Shown: positions 61,541 through 64,000 of the stretch, in pieces
How positions within the stretch are numbered: the stretch's first letter is position 1
How the letters are laid out: every line of letters begins with the position of its first letter
Assembly (NCBI RefSeq): GCF_029690045.1
Contig: NZ_CP121464.1
Coordinates: 744,001-808,000 of the forward strand
Direction: 5' to 3'
Source: Janthinobacterium rivuli
GTDB lineage: Bacteria; Pseudomonadota; Gammaproteobacteria; Burkholderiales; Burkholderiaceae_D
Length of the DNA: 64,000 bases
Notes under the pieces: generated by a model
The model's input: only the letters and a program-made list of their open reading frames with translations
Told to the model about the DNA's origin: nothing
The model's database searches: none
Position numbers and translations under genes: made by a program

Positions 61541-63994
61541 ATGACACACCGCATGGCAACGCGCCACCTTCCCGCCTTGAACCTGAGCCGCATCGCCAAC
61601 GCCGTGCAACTGGCGCTCGTCACGGGCTTGACCATGGGGGCGCTGGGCGTCGCGGCTCCGCCGGCCTACGCGCAAGCGGGGGCGGGGCAGGCCCGGCAAG
61701 CGTTCAGCGTGCCGGCCGGTGCGCTGGGCTCGGCGCTCAACATTTTCGCCGCCGAGGCGGGCGTGGAATTGACGGTCGAGGCGAGCCTGCTGCAAGGCAA
61801 GAACAGCGCCGGCCTGTCCGGCAGTTACAGCGTGCCCGAAGGCTTTTATGAATTGCTGCGCGGCCACGGCTTGCAGGCCGTACGCGAAGGCAATGGCAGC
61901 TATACGGTGCGCCGCGAAGCGGTGCATGGCGCAGCCGCCGAGGCCGCCGCGACCATGCCGGCTGTGACGGTGTGGGGCAAGGGCAACACGGTGACGGATG
62001 CTTACGCGGGTGGCCAAGTGGCGTCCGGCGGCCGCGTGGGATTCCTGGGCGACAAGGATTTCATGGAAACCCCGTTCAACACCATCAGCTATACGGATAA
62101 ATTCATCGAAGACCGCCAGGCGCGCGACATCACCGATGTGATTGCCGCCACCGATCCCACCGTCTTCAGCAGCGGCATGACGGGCATCATCGGCGAGAAC
62201 TATTCGATACGGGGCTTCAGCTCGAATATCGGCGACGTCGCGTTTGGCGGCCTGTACGGCATCTCGCCGTATTACCGCACCTCGCCTGAAATGTTCGAGC
62301 GCATCGAGGTGCTGAAAGGGCCATCGGCCTTGCTCAATGGCATGCCACCGGGCGGCTCGGTGGGCGGCAGCATCAACCTCGTGCCCAAGCGCGCGGGCGA
62401 GACGCCGCTGGCGAGGGTGACGGCATCGTATATGTCGGATGCGCAGTTCGGTGGGCATATTGATCTGGGCCAGCGCTTTGGCGAGCATAAACAGTTCGGC
62501 ATCCGCGTCAACGGCGTCTACCGCGATGGCGACGGCGCCATCGACCACCAGAAAAAGAAGACCCGGCTCGTCTCCGTGGGCCTGGACTGGCGTGGCAACG
62601 GCGCGCGCCTGTCCGCCGACCTGTACCACAGCGAGGACCGTGCCGATGGCTTGAACCGGGGCGTCAACCTGGCCCCCGGCTTGCCCGTGCCGCGTCCGCC
62701 GAAAGCGGAAACCTTGCTCAATCCCAGCTGGGCGTTTTACGACACCAAGGACAAGGGCGCCATGCTGCGCGGCGAGCTGGACTTGAATGCGCAGGTGATG
62801 GCGTATGCCGCCGTGGGGGCCAGCCGGGCCGATTACCAGTCGACGGGCGCCTACCTGATCCAGGTGTTCAACACGGCCGGCGACTACCGCACCAATCTTG
62901 CCGACCTGGGTTTTGACGTGGAAAAGCAGTCAGCGGAAATTGGTTTGCGGGGCAAGTTGCGCACGGGCGACATCGGCCATCAATGGGCCGTCAACGCCAC
63001 GTATTACCACCACACGGACAAGCAGTACGGACGCCGCAATACCCTGGCGAAAGACTGGATCACGAATATCTACCACCCCGTCTGGGGGCCGGCGACGCGC
63101 TTCGAGGCGCCGCAAATTTCCAAGGCGGAATTGCGCCTGGCCAGTGTCGGCCTGGTCGACACGCTGTCCTTTGCGCAAGACACCGTGCAGCTGACGGTGG
63201 GTCTGCGCCGCCAGGAAGTACTCAGCGACAGCTTCAATATCAAGACGGGCGCGCGCACCTCGCGCTATGACGAAGGCGCCACCACGCCGGCCGTCGCCCT
63301 GCTGGTCAAGGCCAGCAAGACTATCTCTCTGTACGGCAATTACATCGAAGGCTTGAGCCAGGGCGCCACGGCGCCGTTGACGGCGGCCAACTCGGGCGAA
63401 GTCTTTGCGCCCTACAAGTCGAAACAGGCGGAGCTTGGCGTCAAGGTCGACCTGGGCGAGTTCGCGCATACGGTCAGCCTGTATGAAATCAAGCGGCCCA
63501 GCAGCTATGTTGACCCGGTCAGCAATGTCTTTTCCTTTGGCGGGGAACAGCGCAACCGCGGCGTCGACTGGGGCTTCTTCGGTTCGCCCTTGCGCGACGT
63601 GCGCCTGATGGGCGGCGTGGCGTATGTCGACCCCGTCTTGAGCAAGACGGTGGGCGGCGCCAACCAGGGCAAGCAGGCCACGGGCGTGCCCAAGCTGCAA
63701 GCCAAGCTCGGCGTCGAGTGGGATACGCCCGCCATCCCCGGCGTGACCCTGACGGCGAATGCGACGGCGGCATCGAAGCAATACATCAATGCCGACAATT
63801 CGATGTCCGTGCCGGGCCGTACCGTGTTTGACCTGGGCGCCCGCTATGCGACGCAGGCGGCGGGCCGGCCCCTGACCGTGCGCGCCAGCGTGACGAACGT
63901 CGGCAACCGGGCGTACTGGGCGCTGCCGCAATGGACCAGCCTGGGCCTGGGTGCGCCGCGCACTTTCATGCTGTCGGCCACGACGGAGTTTTAA
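61541..63994 (+). CDS. TonB-dependent siderophore receptor with signalling domain (FecA/FpvA type)
   Basis: The 817-residue outer-membrane receptor begins with a long signal peptide (cleavage near residue 46) and an STN signalling domain (about 54-126, VPAGALGSALNIFAAEAGV). A TonB-box-like PAVTVWG lies near 140-146. The plug follows (YSIRGFSSN, EVLKGPSALLNGMPPGGSVGG) and then a 22-strand-type barrel ending in Phe (LSATTEF). The STN domain is the part that contacts FecR in surface signalling. GAAAGGA precedes ATG 61541. The gene is complete, six bases before the window ends. No biosynthesis genes are seen, so the ligand is unknown. Confidence 0.93.
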   Translation: MTHRMATRHLPALNLSRIANAVQLALVTGLTMGALGVAAPPAYAQAGAGQARQAFSVPAGALGSALNIFAAEAGVELTVEASLLQGKNSAGLSGSYSVPEGFYELLRGHGLQAVREGNGSYTVRREAVHGAAAEAAATMPAVTVWGKGNTVTDAYAGGQVASGGRVGFLGDKDFMETPFNTISYTDKFIEDRQARDITDVIAATDPTVFSSGMTGIIGENYSIRGFSSNIGDVAFGGLYGISPYYRTSPEMFERIEVLKGPSALLNGMPPGGSVGGSINLVPKRAGETPLARVTASYMSDAQFGGHIDLGQRFGEHKQFGIRVNGVYRDGDGAIDHQKKKTRLVSVGLDWRGNGARLSADLYHSEDRADGLNRGVNLAPGLPVPRPPKAETLLNPSWAFYDTKDKGAMLRGELDLNAQVMAYAAVGASRADYQSTGAYLIQVFNTAGDYRTNLADLGFDVEKQSAEIGLRGKLRTGDIGHQWAVNATYYHHTDKQYGRRNTLAKDWITNIYHPVWGPATRFEAPQISKAELRLASVGLVDTLSFAQDTVQLTVGLRRQEVLSDSFNIKTGARTSRYDEGATTPAVALLVKASKTISLYGNYIEGLSQGATAPLTAANSGEVFAPYKSKQAELGVKVDLGEFAHTVSLYEIKRPSSYVDPVSNVFSFGGEQRNRGVDWGFFGSPLRDVRLMGGVAYVDPVLSKTVGGANQGKQATGVPKLQAKLGVEWDTPAIPGVTLTANATAASKQYINADNSMSVPGRTVFDLGARYATQAAGRPLTVRASVTNVGNRAYWALPQWTSLGLGAPRTFMLSATTEF

Positions 63995-64000
63995 TCCGGC

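Overview
The window looks like a chromosomal segment of a Betaproteobacterium of the Oxalobacteraceae, most like Janthinobacterium or Massilia. This is inferred from the high G+C codon use, from gene orders I recognise from that group (rpoA-rplQ; engB / cytochrome c4 / resB / ccsB; cyaY / lptM; pil operon next to aroK-aroB; lolB-ispE-tRNA-Gln-prs-rplY-pth-ychF) and from protein character. No database search was possible, so the genus is an inference.

Layout. 1-2.7 kb: end of rpoA, rplQ and dsbD. 2.7-10 kb: a Spy/LTXXQ periplasmic protein divergent from an OmpR-type two-component system, followed by an RND efflux pump (adaptor plus pump, no outer-membrane channel). 10.2-11.1 kb: an unrecognised Pro/Lys-rich membrane-anchored protein. 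11.2-18 kb: engB, then a redox block of cytochrome c4, the System II haem ligation pair resB-ccsB and the methionine sulfoxide repair pair msrPQ. 18-21 kb: lptM, cyaY and penicillin-binding protein 1A. 21.3-25 kb: a compact type IV pilus operon with an internally shortened PilM, a PilN, a fused PilO-PilP protein and a short PilQ. It is followed by an Ig-like repeat lipoprotein (25-27.3 kb), a fused aroK-aroB gene and dgt.

30.4-42 kb: a tetrathionate reductase-type cluster (ttrBCA) meets its regulators ttrSR tail to tail. ttrSR lie at the end of an apparent minus-strand operon, mutM - dynamin-like GTPase - mutY - ttrS - ttrR, which ties oxidative DNA repair genes to a respiratory sensor. 42-49.5 kb is conserved housekeeping: a TPR protein, lolB, ispE, tRNA-Gln, prs, rplY, pth and ychF. 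49.6-52.5 kb is a small surface-polysaccharide cassette (glycosyltransferase, RmlC-like cupin, Wzx-like flippase).

52.5-64 kb is a complete ferric-siderophore uptake and surface-signalling locus. A perfect 19-bp Fur-type palindrome precedes an ECF sigma factor and a FecR-type regulator. Six tightly coupled genes follow: two exporter-fold ABC half-transporters, two FecCD permeases, an ATPase and a lipoprotein binding protein. A TonB-dependent receptor with an N-terminal signalling domain closes the window. The same 40-bp promoter-like block (36/40 identical) precedes both the transporter operon and the receptor gene, which is direct sequence evidence for a regulon of this sigma factor. No siderophore synthesis genes are present, so use of a siderophore made elsewhere or by others is plausible.

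The least ordinary items are the rebuilt pil operon with its Ig lipoprotein neighbour, the doubled ECF promoter block, the mixed ABC architecture of the iron locus, the mutM-dynamin-mutY-ttrSR operon, and two structured intergenic repeats (16.3 kb and 43.8 kb). I found no CRISPR array, transposase, integrase, prophage or toxin-antitoxin pair.
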